Shown here: in pieces, positions 46,070 through 57,332 of the stretch
How the letters are laid out: each line of letters opens with the position of its first letter
Position numbering within the stretch: the stretch's first letter is position 1
Source: Morinoia aosen
Taxonomy: Eukaryota; Arthropoda; Malacostraca; Amphipoda; Talitridae
Direction of reading: 5' to 3'
Assembly (NCBI GenBank): GCA_030386875.1
Contig: CM059559.1
Span: 60,960,392 to 61,024,391 of the forward strand
Length of the DNA stretch: 64,000 bases
Notes under the pieces: model-generated
What the model saw: only the letters and a program-made list of their open reading frames with translations
Database searches by the model: none
What the model was told of the DNA's origin: nothing
Translations under genes and position numbers: made by a program

Positions 46070-46221
46070 CTGTCAAGATAACATGTAGAATTAAATACTG
46101 AGAGGTGAAAAAAAGATATAATCGGGACATTTTCAAAGAATGCTAAATTTTTAGTGCTAGGGAGTTCGACCACCCCCGGCCCAAATGACAGCTTGCCACC
46201 AACGAGAGACTAACAAATTAG

Positions 46222-46565
46222 TATAAATAAATATTGGCTACAGCCTCCCTAACTACAACAAAAACGTTTCAAAGGGAGGAAGAAGAAAGATACCAAGTAT
46301 GGAGTCAAAGAACGCGTAATCTATGCACAAGTGTGTTTCCACACAATTTTCTTACGCATAGAAATGGTGAGTTATGAGTTTATGAAACAAGATGAAAATT
46401 AAAAAAATTGGTAGGTGATGAAAAACAGGCCAGCCGTGAACCGAGGACAGATGATCTGTAACAAAACAAAATACCCATTGCATTGCAAAATATTATTCTA
46501 CAAACGGCCCACCAAACCTTTAGTTCGGGACCTTACATTTCCCCCAGTAACTCATTTCTTTATAA
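46222..46565 (+). repeat. Dispersed ~350-bp repeat, copy 1
   Basis: Shares with the other copies the start TACAGCCTCCCTAACTAC, the GAGGAAGAAGAAAG region, AATCTATGCA, GAAAAACAGG and a late GGGACCTTACATTTCCCCC. Diverged in the middle. Confidence 0.7.
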
Positions 46566-46885
46566 GAGCGTAACGAAACATGAACACCATCAATCTATTT
46601 CAACAACAGGCTTACCTAACATATAGTTCCGCACCTCAGATCTCCCTCTAGAAGTTTCAGAGACCGAAATTCTACTAATTAATCGTACCAATATTTTAAC
46701 TCAATCCAAAAAAGTTAGAGATGGTTCAGAAGACATAGATGGAAAGATGAACATCCACCAAGTAAATTAACTATTATTAATTCCCAGTTGTAAAGATTCA
46801 ACAAGAAACCGTAACGTTAAATTTTGAAAAAGCTGTCTTGAAAAATTTTTCTACGCGCTCGTTTCGTCAACGTGGAATAATAACT

Positions 46886-47071
46886 TCATGCCAATAACTT
46901 AGAGCATAAATTAGTCTTACTGCTTCTACATAGCAATGCCGACTCTAATACTTTCCTTTGTTTAGAGTTCAGAACTGAGAACTCCTTGGCCATCGCTTCT
47001 AAATTTTTCGTCTCGTTTGCTGCAGTTTCGGCTCCAGGTCCAACTATTAATGCTAAATTATTCTGGCTCAT
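46886..47071 (-). other. Unassigned 61-codon frame
   Basis: ATG to TGA, with a balanced, soluble-protein-like composition (NNLALIVGPGAETAANET at the start). No family recognised. It is inside the TMX1-like intron on the same strand. Could be chance or a fragment of an unknown element. Confidence 0.2.
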
Positions 47072-47396
47072 TTAAGCAATTCTATGGTTTACTACTGGAA
47101 ACTTATTAATTTGTTCGCACTTTTGTAGAAAATTAAATACACGAAGAGATTGAAGCGACGAGCCGGGGCCCTCTAAGAAATCATTTTTGAAGCTTCTCAA
47201 TTTGTTCAAGTTGAGGTTCAGGCAGCATACGAGGAAGACAGCACACAGGATGAAACCTAAGCTAAGACAAAAGCAACAGGTAAGTTTAAAATTTATAAAT
47301 TAAGAAAGTTTGCCGAAACTTTAATATTTTGATCAAATGCTCTTAAATATTTCACGTCAGGAGGTGGAATAATAGTTCGAAATTCGGAACAATGTC

Positions 47397-47741
47397 TTGG
47401 AATTTCAAACTAGCCAACTCCAATTGGGTTCCATTTTGCTTCTACTTCCGATAACGAATCAGGCTGGCAATTATATAGCTTCAAGTCAGCTTTCAAGAGC
47501 GATGGCGGAAAAAAACATCGCGAGCAGGTCATTAGATATTCCGATCCCAGCAAAAATTGAAGGCGACAATCGTGAACGGAGTTTATCCGATTCTGTGAAA
47601 AGAGCCACAGCTCCAAATATATCAGTGATAGCAGAAAAATCAATTAAAGAGACACACAAGTTGGCGCAAAAACTCCAAAATGTCCTCCGGCAAGATGTAG
47701 TGGCAAAGATGTATAACCTGTTCCTTAGAAAATGGGGCTAA
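47397..47741 (+). other. Unassigned 114-codon frame
   Basis: The second half (about 80 codons) is rich in Lys, Glu, Ser and Ala and looks helical and protein-like. A GTAAGT donor-like site follows a short open stretch at 47280. I do not recognise a family; a nested gene or an element fragment are both possible. Confidence 0.2.
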
Positions 47742-49034
47742 GAAATGCAGCTTCAAACTCCGGCAACAATCCAGACTAGACAGTCTTCGTTGTAAATGAA
47801 AAGTCTTTAGTCAATTATTTATGAAAAGCTCATAGGACAGTATGTCACCCTTATTGCAGAAGAGCGCTGTGATAGCTCAACCAATGCCAAAATTGGATAA
47901 TATCAACAAACTTTAAATAAAGTTAAACTAAGAACTCAACGTGCTGATAGAAATTGTTTCCTACAAATGCCTTCGCAGTCAATTTATCTTTTCCAAGTTT
48001 CTCTGTTATTTTGTGTAGATGTCAACACACACAGCCATATCATACTTATAAATCAGTGCAGTCCAAGCATCGTTTGTCAGTGAACATTATTTACCGACAT
48101 TTCTGCCATGTCTGATCTGACGATTTATGGGTCTGTTTTGTATGGACACATGCCTTACGCACGTCCGAAAATGGAAGTTCTGTGACGAACCAATTTCTGC
48201 TTCAGTAAATGGACGATTGGGAAACATAAAATGCTATGCATTCTGTTAGCAACCTGTCCATCTCTCTTATGTCAAGCTGAGTTGAGATTTATGATTTACG
48301 GACACTTTTAGTGGATCAGCCGAAGCCTCGCGTAGAGAGTGCTCGGCGAGAAGCTCACTGGCGGCAGGCTTGCGAGTACAAGTTGGCTACGACGCCTGGC
48401 AGCACTCTTCGGCTGGGCTGAGAGTGTGGCGAGGTAAGCCGGTGTGTAGGTAGCTGGACTACGGTACTGCGCACGTTATTTTGTCCTTTTTTCGACCACC
48501 TTCTTCAAATAAGAAAATTATTGGAACTTGAGCCTGAGAACTTTAAAAAAATTCATGTCGTAAGTAACCTGTCAAATGGTGCCTGTAACTTTAAAAAATG
48601 AGATGCGGTTTGAGTGTTCATCCATCCTATCCGTATTGTTTTGTTGCAAGTGTTACAGTCCAATAACGACTAAATTTATGTCCTTATCTTGATGTCATGA
48701 CTTTGGTCTTAGTTACCGACGCCTTGATGTTTGTTAATCTCTACACACTAAAAATTTTGCATAATAATTGTGCCAACCTATCTTTTCTTTTTCTGGTCTT
48801 TTACTTGAATTAAAACTTTTGACAAATTACTTAATCGGTGATATCATTAGTCCCTCACCACCCTTAATGTTTTTGTGTTGGAATAATCATAGCATTAGCA
48901 TACCCTCACTAAGGAACTCCTCACACATCCCTTTATTTCAAAAGGAACGACAATCTAAACGCCCAATTACAGTGACATTCAATATAGTTCATACATCAGT
49001 TTTCAGTTTCTCAATTTTACAGTATATCTACTCT

Positions 49035-49270
49035 GCAGCTTTTCTCCTCAAGAAACTAGGCTGGACTCCGACACCAGAAAAATTCTTTATTCAAAAAGCC
49101 CAATACGCCTTTTCTTTCTACCTTCCACTGAGTATTGTCGATATTGTGTAACTTCCGCCCACTATTCTTAACAAAAAATGTAACCAGAGAAATGTCTACT
49201 GCTCATCTGCCCTGGGACAGCAAGCTCTCAGTTTTAGGCGTTCAGCCGAGGATAAGCTTTTGAATTATAA
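49035..49270 (+). pseudogene. LINE RT C-terminal relic (same family as 11421-11834)
   Basis: Contains FLLKKLGWTPTPEKFFIQKAQY-type sequence (positions about 49037-49110) that aligns with the LINE tail in the Copia element, then degenerates after a stop near 49150, with a later GLGQQALSF-like piece. A decayed 3' fragment. Confidence 0.65.
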
Positions 49271-50597
49271 AAAAAACTCTCAAACAATGAAAGAATTTTT
49301 CAAGGTGAAAGAATCAAATTATTTCGCCTCTCAGCCATTTTGAGTTTCATTCAGCCATTTCATGTCCTACACAGCTCAAGTGTCACATTCAACGATGACC
49401 CGTAAGCTATTAAATTACTCAGAGTAACTTTAAGGTTCGTACTCTATATTCAGCAAAGATGAACGTTCTATATTCAAGTTAGTTAGGATTTTACCAATTT
49501 GAAGGATTTTTCTTAGCTAGCATTTTTGATTCTACATTTTTGCAAAGAACTACTGCGAGACTCATATATTAAGCCTAGAGAGTAGAGTTTACCGTTAAGC
49601 TATACACACATGCTCCAGATCTTTGCTGCTATCTTCAAGGGTTTTCATTCAATGTATTTTTCAGCACCATTTTTCCAATCATGAAAATATTCAAGACATA
49701 AAATACACAAGCAACAGAATACCAACATCGCTCGTGCAATAACACTGCTGTAATAATAAGCAGCAAATTGTTCTCCCTTCGCCAACGGCAGGGACCACAC
49801 GCTACCCAAAATTTAAACATTTCCTTCTTCCTATGATGCAACAGAAAAATTTTTTGTCGTCTCCAGGAAACTTAGTCCTCTCTTCTAACCTGATATGTGT
49901 TGTAGAATTTGTGGCATCATTTGCAGTAATATTTAAATTATGACTTTGAATTAAATGCTCCAACCAAAGCATTCTTCATAGACGTTTCTAAACTTCATTT
50001 CAAACACATTTACCAGTATTCTTTTCCATTGTCGTTCAAGTGCATGCATGAAAAATTGTTATTAGTCTTTATTGGACAGAGCAGTAGACGATTTTTTAAA
50101 TCTTTTTGTTTTTACTTCATAAAATTATTTGTTTGAGCTCCTCATATTCTCAAAAACATTGGTTACTACAACAGTATGGCTAAGTTCATGTGTCAGTGTA
50201 AAGTAACTACGTCCATCAAGGTTTACTTTGTCGAAGTTCAACCGTTTTCATTTGTTACCAGTAATTATAAATCTTTTCAAACCTGTCCTGAAATATTCAA
50301 AAGAATACATTTTTTATGTTTCCTCACGATTATTTATTCGACCACAGGTACGACGATTGTCTACTTCTTACGGTTTGTCAATCGATTTAGGACCTTTATG
50401 TGAAGATGTATTCAAAATCAAATAGGTTTTAATGCATTCTACGTGTCAACCTTTCATAAATAACGGTTCTAATTTTTTTTCTAGCTAGGTTTGGTAACCA
50501 TAGTAGAAATGTCAGCTAACAAAGTCATGAACTGTAGAATTTTTAACAAAACTCGACGATACTTGATGCGATTAAAACCGCCCGTGCAGAGCCTCAC

Positions 50598-50685
50598 CTT
50601 CCTGGTCACTGGAGACAGGCGGCTCATCATCACCCTCCTCGGCATCTTGTGTCTGGTCCACGTGGTCCTCGATCAAATCCTCCTC
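50598..50685 (-). CDS. TMX1: TMX1-like gene, acidic-tail exon
   Basis: 88 nt, phase 0 in and phase 1 out. Donor GTGAGG follows CAGGAAG; the acceptor is the ACAG before GAGGAGGATTTG. It encodes a strongly acidic Glu/Asp-rich stretch. The acceptor lacks a good pyrimidine tract, so the 5' edge is the least certain of the four exons. Confidence 0.65.
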
Positions 50686-51474
50686 CTGTCCGGATACATT
50701 TCAAATTTCTTTATGGTGTAATCAGTTCCTCCAAATTTTTTACGTATTCAATATTAACTTGATGAGAATATTGCCCGTTTGTGCTCAGTTTGAGGTGATA
50801 AGAACTTCCCTGCAGATACTTGAATTCAAAAGAAGAAAAATAGCAACTAAAACACTTAACAAGACGTATTCTTAATCCATTACCTTAATAGAGCCTAAGC
50901 ATTTAATTTTTTAATAGACAAACAACCCAAGAGTATTTTTTAAATAAACAATTAAAACTCCTTACACTTCAGGGTAGATTAAAATTATCTACTTATGTCT
51001 AAATCGACTCTAAAATAAAGTTTTCTACGAGTTAACATTAACGAATCAGTAACTCTGATTCCAGTAAGCATCGTTATCTGAACATTTAGCTTATATATAT
51101 TTCATCCTAAACCATAACCTCTTCAAACAGCTTTCGGCTCAAAGTTAGAATTGTATGTTCAGATGATAGAATTCTCACCAAGAAAGGTTTTCTAGTTTCT
51201 AACACTCTCGATATTCTACTCTACGTTTTTGTTCGTTGTTTGAAAATGTGATCTTTCCACGCAACTCCATCTCTGAACTCTGATGCATTTCCACAGCCAG
51301 GTACGATTCACAATATATCGATACACCCATGCTACACAGAAGTTGATTAAGGAAACAGTTTCTCAAGCATCAGTGCTGAAGCCTTGACGTATTCACTTTA
51401 GTATCAAGTAGGATACGCATTCTTGCTAGTACTGACGCATTGAAAAATACAGATTAGATCAGATGCTAGTTTGA

Positions 51475-53716
51475 GGGGATCATCCAGGCTCCTTTTTTGC
51501 CAGGCCCCTGTCGCTCCGATGAGCATTTTTCATGTTTTTGTTGAAAAAGGACCCATATGTGGTGGACTATTCAGTCCTAAAATTTTATGCTGCTACTGAT
51601 AATAAATTCCCCCCAGGGGGGTGGGGAGACAAAATTGTAAGGGGACAAAAATCTTGAATTTTTGGACCCATATTAAAAGAAAACAAAATGGGAAATGGAT
51701 TATTTGAAAATGTACTTTTGTTAGAAATGTTCCAAGGATTCTAAAACTGTCTTTGGTTTTGTTCTAGCATGGAAACTCAAAGACTGGTCCCCTTTTGAAA
51801 TATCAATACAAATGAACTAAAAAAACAAAGTCAAATTTTTTCAAAAACTAAGCCCTAAATCGAAAAAATGAATAGAAGAAATTGTGTTTTTTTCAAAAGT
51901 TACATATTATAGTCAAATATCATAAGAATCAGACTGAAAATAAAAAATTTCATATTTTTTATAAAAAAATGTTTAGATATGGAAGTTACAATTCACAGTG
52001 TGCATATGAAGTTATGCAGAGAGATTATCGAAATAAAAATGAAAAACAGCATTCAATTACATAAATTTTCCATTATATTACACTTCACCAAAAATTGTTG
52101 TTGATGGCTTATACCCAACACCTCTAACTTTCAACATTCAAAACATAACTCATCATTGAGTTTTGATGCTAGAACAAAACCAAAAACAGTTTTAGAAACC
52201 ATAAAACATTACTAACCAAGTTACATTCGCTATTTTCTAAATTTGAGAAAAAAAAATTATACAGCTAAAACCCAAAAATAATGTATTTTTGATGTAATTT
52301 AAAATATCGCTTTTTGAAAAATTTTTTCTTTTCAATGTTGAAATTTTACAATGTAAATGTTAGAAATGCTTCAAGGATTTTAAAACTGTCTTTGGTTTTG
52401 TTCTATCACCAAAACTCAATGACGAGTTACGTTATGAAATGTCCATAAAAACGTACCAAAAAACTAATTTTTTGTAAAAAAAGGCCTAAATCGAAAAAGT
52501 TACATGAGTAAAAAAAGTTTACTTTCAAAAAATGCATATACTGGCCAATTTACAAAGGAATTGGACGAAAAAAGCTTAAAATTGGACAGTATTTGTATTT
52601 GATTAAAGTAACTTTTTTCTACTTCTGTAATTTTTTTGATTTAGGTCTTATTTTTTTTATGAAAAATTAATTTTTTGGTATATTTTTATGGATATTTCAA
52701 AAGCCTAAAAGTCATTGAGTTTTGATGCTAGAACAAAACCAAAGACAGTTTTAGAATCTTTGGAGCATTTCAAACCATAGTACGGTTCGAAATTTTTACA
52801 TTTGTAAAAAATTATTTCTATGTATGCGATATTTTATCACTAAATCATATATACACAAATTTTTGTTTTTTTACACTGAAAAAAAAATAAAATAAAATAA
52901 ATAATTGGATAAATTTGGAAGTTTCGAACCGTACTATTGTTTGCAATGCTCCAAGGATTCCAAAACTGTCTCTGGTTTTGTTTTAGCATCAAAACGTTTT
53001 GAATGTTGAAAGTTAGAGGTGTTGGGTATAAGCCATAAACAAAAATTTTTGGCGAAGTGTAATATAATAGCAAATTTATGTAATTGAATGCTGTTTTCAT
53101 TTTTATTTCAATAATCCCCAGGCATAACTTCATATTCACACGGTGAATTGTAATTTTCAAAAAATTATAAATAAAATAAAATTTTTATTTCCTTAAAAAA
53201 ATTATGAAATTTTATATTTGTTTTCTGATTATTATGAGATTTGACTGCTATATGTAACTTTTGAAAATAAACTTAATTTCTTCTACTAATTTTTTCGATT
53301 CAGGCCTTAGTTTTTTGATAAAATTGGACATATTGTTTTTTTTAGTTCATTTTTATTGATATTTCAAATGAAAAGAACTCATTGTGTTTTTATGCTAGAA
53401 CAAAACCAAAGACAGTTCTAGAACCTTTGAAGCATTTTAAACAAAGTTACGGCTTCAAATTTTCCATTTCCCGTTTTGTTTTTATATGAGGTCGTAATGG
53501 GGTCATAAATTCAGGATTTTTAGTCCTCTTACATCTACCAGTAGAAACCTGTCTACTTTAGGTTTAACTTTAACTTTAGGTTTCTACTACCAGTAGAAAC
53601 CTAGGGTCCGTAGCACCATAAAATTTTAGGACCGAATAGTCCACCACCTAAGGGTCCTTTTCCAACAACAAAACAAAAAAAGCTCACCGGACCGATAGGG
53701 GCCTGGGATGATCCCC
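51475..53716. mobile_element. TTAA-flanked foldback element D
   Basis: 2.24 kb with long inverted ends (GGGGATCATCC and ~130 bp beyond, with indels). Right flank TTAA at 53717-53720; left flank TTGA at 51471-51474, read as a mutated copy. It is inserted in the start of a dispersed repeat copy: the pieces on both sides together match the uninterrupted copies at 58590 and 62145. The interior has about six copies of an AAAACTGTCTTTGGTTTTGT unit in alternating orientation. A C6/G6 block is at 51610-51628, ~135 nt from the left end. Confidence 0.82.
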
Positions 53717-53720
53717 TTAA

Positions 53721-54060
53721 GCCTCCCTAACCACTAAAAAAAAGCGTTTCAAAGAGAGGAAGGAGGAAGGGACCATTCAGTATAAAGATGAGGCAATGCA
53801 GAATCTATGCAGAAAGCAGCATAAAAACAAAATTGACAAAGAAGTTCATGGAACAAAATAAAAGGTGAAGAAGAAAACAGTAGGCGCAGAAAAACAGAAC
53901 AGTGAAGCAAAAAAAGATTGTCCTTAAGATAGCAAAAGAAAAATTTTTTTTCAACAAAAAGGAAGGCCTACCCAACTCTCAGCTTGGGCCCTCACACAAG
54001 TTCCTCCTGGGAGAGCTAATTCCCATAGATGCAATTGTATACCCCTGAGGAGTTCAAAGA
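53721..54060 (+). repeat. Dispersed ~350-bp repeat, copy 2
   Basis: Starts GCCTCCCTAACCACTA right after the TTAA of foldback D and continues with GAGAGGAAGGAGGAAGG, ATCTATGCAGAAAG, the CAACAAAAAGGAAGGCCTACC region and the CCCCTGAGGAG end. Its first ~20 bases lie at about 51450-51474, on the other side of the foldback. Confidence 0.75.
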
Positions 54061-54778
54061 TGAATAGTCTTCAGCTACTCTTGAGAAGTTTAATTGTTAT
54101 TGTACACTTCCCAACACGGTAAAAGAATTGAAGTTTATAGAACGTTATTCATCCAAAGTATTACTAGATAGTGAAATACATCAACGCTATTGTGTGTGAG
54201 AACCAAATGGAGTGCAAGCAGTGAAGGTTGTATGCTGCGATACTATATCTTCTCACAGATAATTTCAAATAACCATCGTATTAAACACGCATGAGTATCA
54301 GCAAAGAGAAATTATAATTTCAAGCGTCTAAAATAAAACTTTTTCCCTTTAATATTTCTCGAAATTACTCTTCCAGTCGAGTAGGTCGTCCATTATCGGT
54401 TGCCAAGAGTTTATAATTTAATTTTGTTCATTATCTTAGTAATTACACTACAGAGTCAAACATTCAATTTACTTTGGCCACAAAAACTACACTTATATTA
54501 ATGATTCTCTCCAGATCTACATTTTTGAGAAAGCTTTTAGACTGGGTTCAACTTTCACCCAGTAACTTGGCCTAACAAAAGATCATTCAACAAATCACAG
54601 GCCTCAGTTAAAGGCCAAGCCAATCAGAATCTGAGTGAACAGCAGTAAGTCGTTCTCGCGCTACTCGAAACATATCGCTTTTGTACAGGTTTTCTTAATT
54701 ACACCCATTATTAGTGTTCTCTCCATTTTTGCCGTATATTAACGTCTCACAAAACATCACACATGAATGAGTGTATCG
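54061..54778. other. Intron sequence without recognised features
   Basis: AT-rich. I see no gene, repeat or regulatory site. Confidence 0.4.
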
Positions 54779-55034
54779 AATCTACAGGGTGCGTACAGGC
54801 TCTGAGGTTCAAAATTCCACTACTTTTTCATGACTTTTTATGCCAACCAAATCACATTTTCACTACCTCTCTCTGCCCAAAATAATGTCACACAAAGTTA
54901 AATTGCAGCACAATAAATGTATTTCAGTCATAAACTTCACAGAACATTCATCATTACTTGCAGGTCTTGTTTTCATAAATGTGTAAATGATCATCACAAC
55001 ACCAAACAGTTATGCTGGACAGTTCAATAATCTG

Positions 55035-56231
55035 CTATGCATTTTCCAGTGCATTAAGTTTGTCATTAATTTCCGCATTCAGCCCCTTGAGTTGTTCTTG
55101 CTTGTCTTTGGCTGATTTCCTCAATGCATTTGACTTTGCCAGTAGGCGCAAATCATTCTTGTCCTCTGCCTTCCGTGCAAAGCTGTCAGCATCCTCCACC
55201 AGCGCTTGCAGACTCTCCTCCATCCTCTTCCGTTTTGTCTTCAGGTTCTCCACTTCATCCAGTTCTCTCTTCCTCTTCTCTCCCTTCTTCTGCTTCTCTG
55301 CCTCTTCCTTCTTTTGATCCAGGTAGTGTTGATAGCGCTGTCTGCCCTGTGAAGCTGAAAAGCGGAGTTTCTTGGAAATGTCAACCTTGGAGATACCTCC
55401 TACATGTTTGATGTGGTCCATGACCACTCTCTGCGCCACGATGGTGTTCTCACCCATGTTGACTTCCATGAGCTGCTTGCTCACAGAAAAGCCCCTTTCC
55501 ACTGAAGCCTGGCCATGTGACAGGACATGTAGCATCTTCACAACCAGCCACAGTTTCTTGAGGGAGGATGTGGCCAGCTGGCTGCTCCAGAAGACATCTA
55601 GCCAATCAGTGTCTTGCTGAAAACTGTTGAAAGTGCTGATCTTCCTCTGTGCCTCATCAAAGAACTCTGAAAACTGGCTCATCACCTCATCCATGTCACC
55701 CTGTGGTAGCCTCTTAGCATCGCTGAGCAGCTGCAGACAGTTTTTCAGCATGGACTTGGTCTTCTCTCTCTTTGTGCGATCCACAAAGACACTTGGCACC
55801 AGCCAGCCCATGTTTCGGGCCAACCCGAACTTCAAAGGTGACTTCTCAACAATCTTCTTGATGACAGCAACAAGGAAATTCTTCACATCATCCCTGAAGG
55901 AGAAAGCAAGCCTCTCATTCACTTTCTTTGCAGCCATCTGATCTTTCAAAATACTTGCAGCAACAAAGCCAGGGTCAATCTTGCTATTTTGCAGGTAGAT
56001 GGTCTTGTCATTGAAGTCAAGGGCAGCATAATTAGCTGGTGTGGTCAGTTTTTCCAGCACCTCTGCTTTCACACACCTCTCCAACAGAACCTTCAAAATC
56101 TTGATGATGCCATTGCACATGAAAGGCAGGAGTGGCGCGTCTCCTTGAAACTTTTTGAGAAAGGGGTTCAAGATCTTCGCAACTGACAGGAACGCTTGCA
56201 CCTTGGCCTCGAACTGCTGGCACGGTCTCAC
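55035..56231 (-). pseudogene. hAT-like transposase, C-terminal region
   Basis: About 390 codons. The motif LLKVLLERCVK appears early and LSHGQASVERGFSVSKQLMEVN at residues about 235-260, the dimerisation/catalytic-Glu end seen in this hAT-like family (where HGQASVERGFSVN is conserved). The tail is Lys/Glu-rich and probably coiled coil. The central DDE region expected between the finger and this part is missing, so the frame shift at 56231 coincides with a deletion. Confidence 0.78.
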
Positions 56232-56538
56232 TGCTCTCAGTCTGAGCCTCCGAACTGCCCTCAGCAGGCGTCGGAGGATCGGTAGATGGTTGGGAAGTCA
56301 CGAAAAAATCCCCGATCTTCGGGTTGGCAAGTCTCGTCGTCTGAGCTTTCACGTTCTTGGCATGCTTTGTTCCTTTTGCATGACTCCTCACCGCCGCTAT
56401 TCCATTGTTGGCGATGTCGAACTCCGACTCGCACGCGGTGCAAACCGCCATTGTTTTCAGTTTGGGATGCGGTGCTATCCATTGTTGAAAGTCTTTGTCT
56501 CGCAACCACAAGTTGTTGAAAGAACAACTGCCTGGCAT
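56232..56538 (-). pseudogene. hAT-like transposase, N-terminal BED-type zinc finger
   Basis: Starts ATG at 56536-56538. A CX2C...HX4H pattern (CTACES...HAKGTKH, residues about 33-62) fits a BED/C2H2 DNA-binding finger, followed by a Ser/Thr/Glu-rich linker. Similarity ends near 56232, where the frame changes into the C-terminal part. Confidence 0.75.
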
Positions 56539-57248
56539 GACGATAATTCCTCAGCTCAGTCTCGGCACCGTAACTCTAGTCACACACACACGGGATGGTC
56601 AAGACCGATGATAAAAACTCAGCTCGAAAATGTTCAACAGTGGCGACAGGTCAACAATGGTCCGAGCGAGCGCGTGTCTTCAGTCACACTGAGCGCGTTT
56701 GGTTTCACGTGACGCCTGAGAACCAATCAAAATCGCGGACACTAAAGACGTAGCTGTATCAACCAATCAGAGCCCAAGTAACACTCGAAGGTTACTGACA
56801 ACGCCTCGCTCAACGCGGACCAAACGGAACGAAAATTTTCAACAGTAAAATTTTCTTTTCACGAAAATCCTAAAATTTCATGACTTTCAATGACCATTTT
56901 TAAAATTCCACTACTTTCGAGGCCTTGAATTTTATTTTCGAAATTCAACTACTTTCCATGCTTCTCCACGCCTGTACGCACCCTGAATCTAGTACTAGGA
57001 GACATGCGTAGTAATACTGGAAATAGCAGTTGAGAACCTAAACTCACTGTCTTTTCAGTGCGAAAGTTTAATTAGAATTTGACTAAATGGTATAACAGCG
57101 CAACAAACCTGGTGAACAGTAAATCACACAATATATACACGAACCTCATGGTGGGAGAAATCCTTTCAAAGCGAAAAAAATATGTATTACCACACGATTA
57201 ACTGACACAAAACATAATTCCCACCAGAGATAAAAAGAACTTACTGAC

Positions 57249-57332
57249 CTTATCCGCAATTTGCTTGGCCATGTCGCATGTGGTACGCATGGGCTTCGGG
57301 GGGAACAGGAAGTCAATGATGCAAACTAGTAA
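57249..57332 (-). CDS. TMX1: TMX1-like gene, end of transmembrane segment
   Basis: 84 nt, phase 0 at both ends. The acceptor TTTGCAG and donor GTCAGTAAG are good. It encodes LLVCIIDFLFPPKPM and a cytosolic Lys-rich continuation ending IADK. The stretch aligns with the end of the human TMX1 membrane span and the following Pro/Lys stop-transfer region. Confidence 0.85.

Larger units (their letters stand above)
46070..50597 (-). other. TMX1-like intron (4.5 kb)
   Basis: Bounded by donor GTGAGG and acceptor TTGACAG. It contains one dispersed ~350-bp repeat (46222-46565), two open frames of unknown nature (46886-47071 minus, 47397-47741 plus), a GC-rich patch at 48310-48450 and a LINE relic at about 49035-49270. 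The rest is AT-rich sequence without visible function. Confidence 0.6.
54785..56985 (-). mobile_element. hAT-like DNA transposon, internally deleted
   Basis: Terminal inverted repeats CAGGGTGCGTACAGGC and GCCTGTACGCACCCTG with AATCTA on both sides (54779-54784 and 56986-56991); an 8-bp duplication with one mismatch is also possible. Subterminal AAATTCCACTACTTT motifs occur near both ends in inverted orientation. It carries the transposase frame on the minus strand, from which the catalytic centre is missing. Confidence 0.8.

Noticed and set aside
55012..55411. Ser/Leu-rich plus frames opposite the hAT-like transposase
   Set aside because: Antisense shadows of the Lys/Glu-rich coiled-coil tail of the real minus-strand frame.
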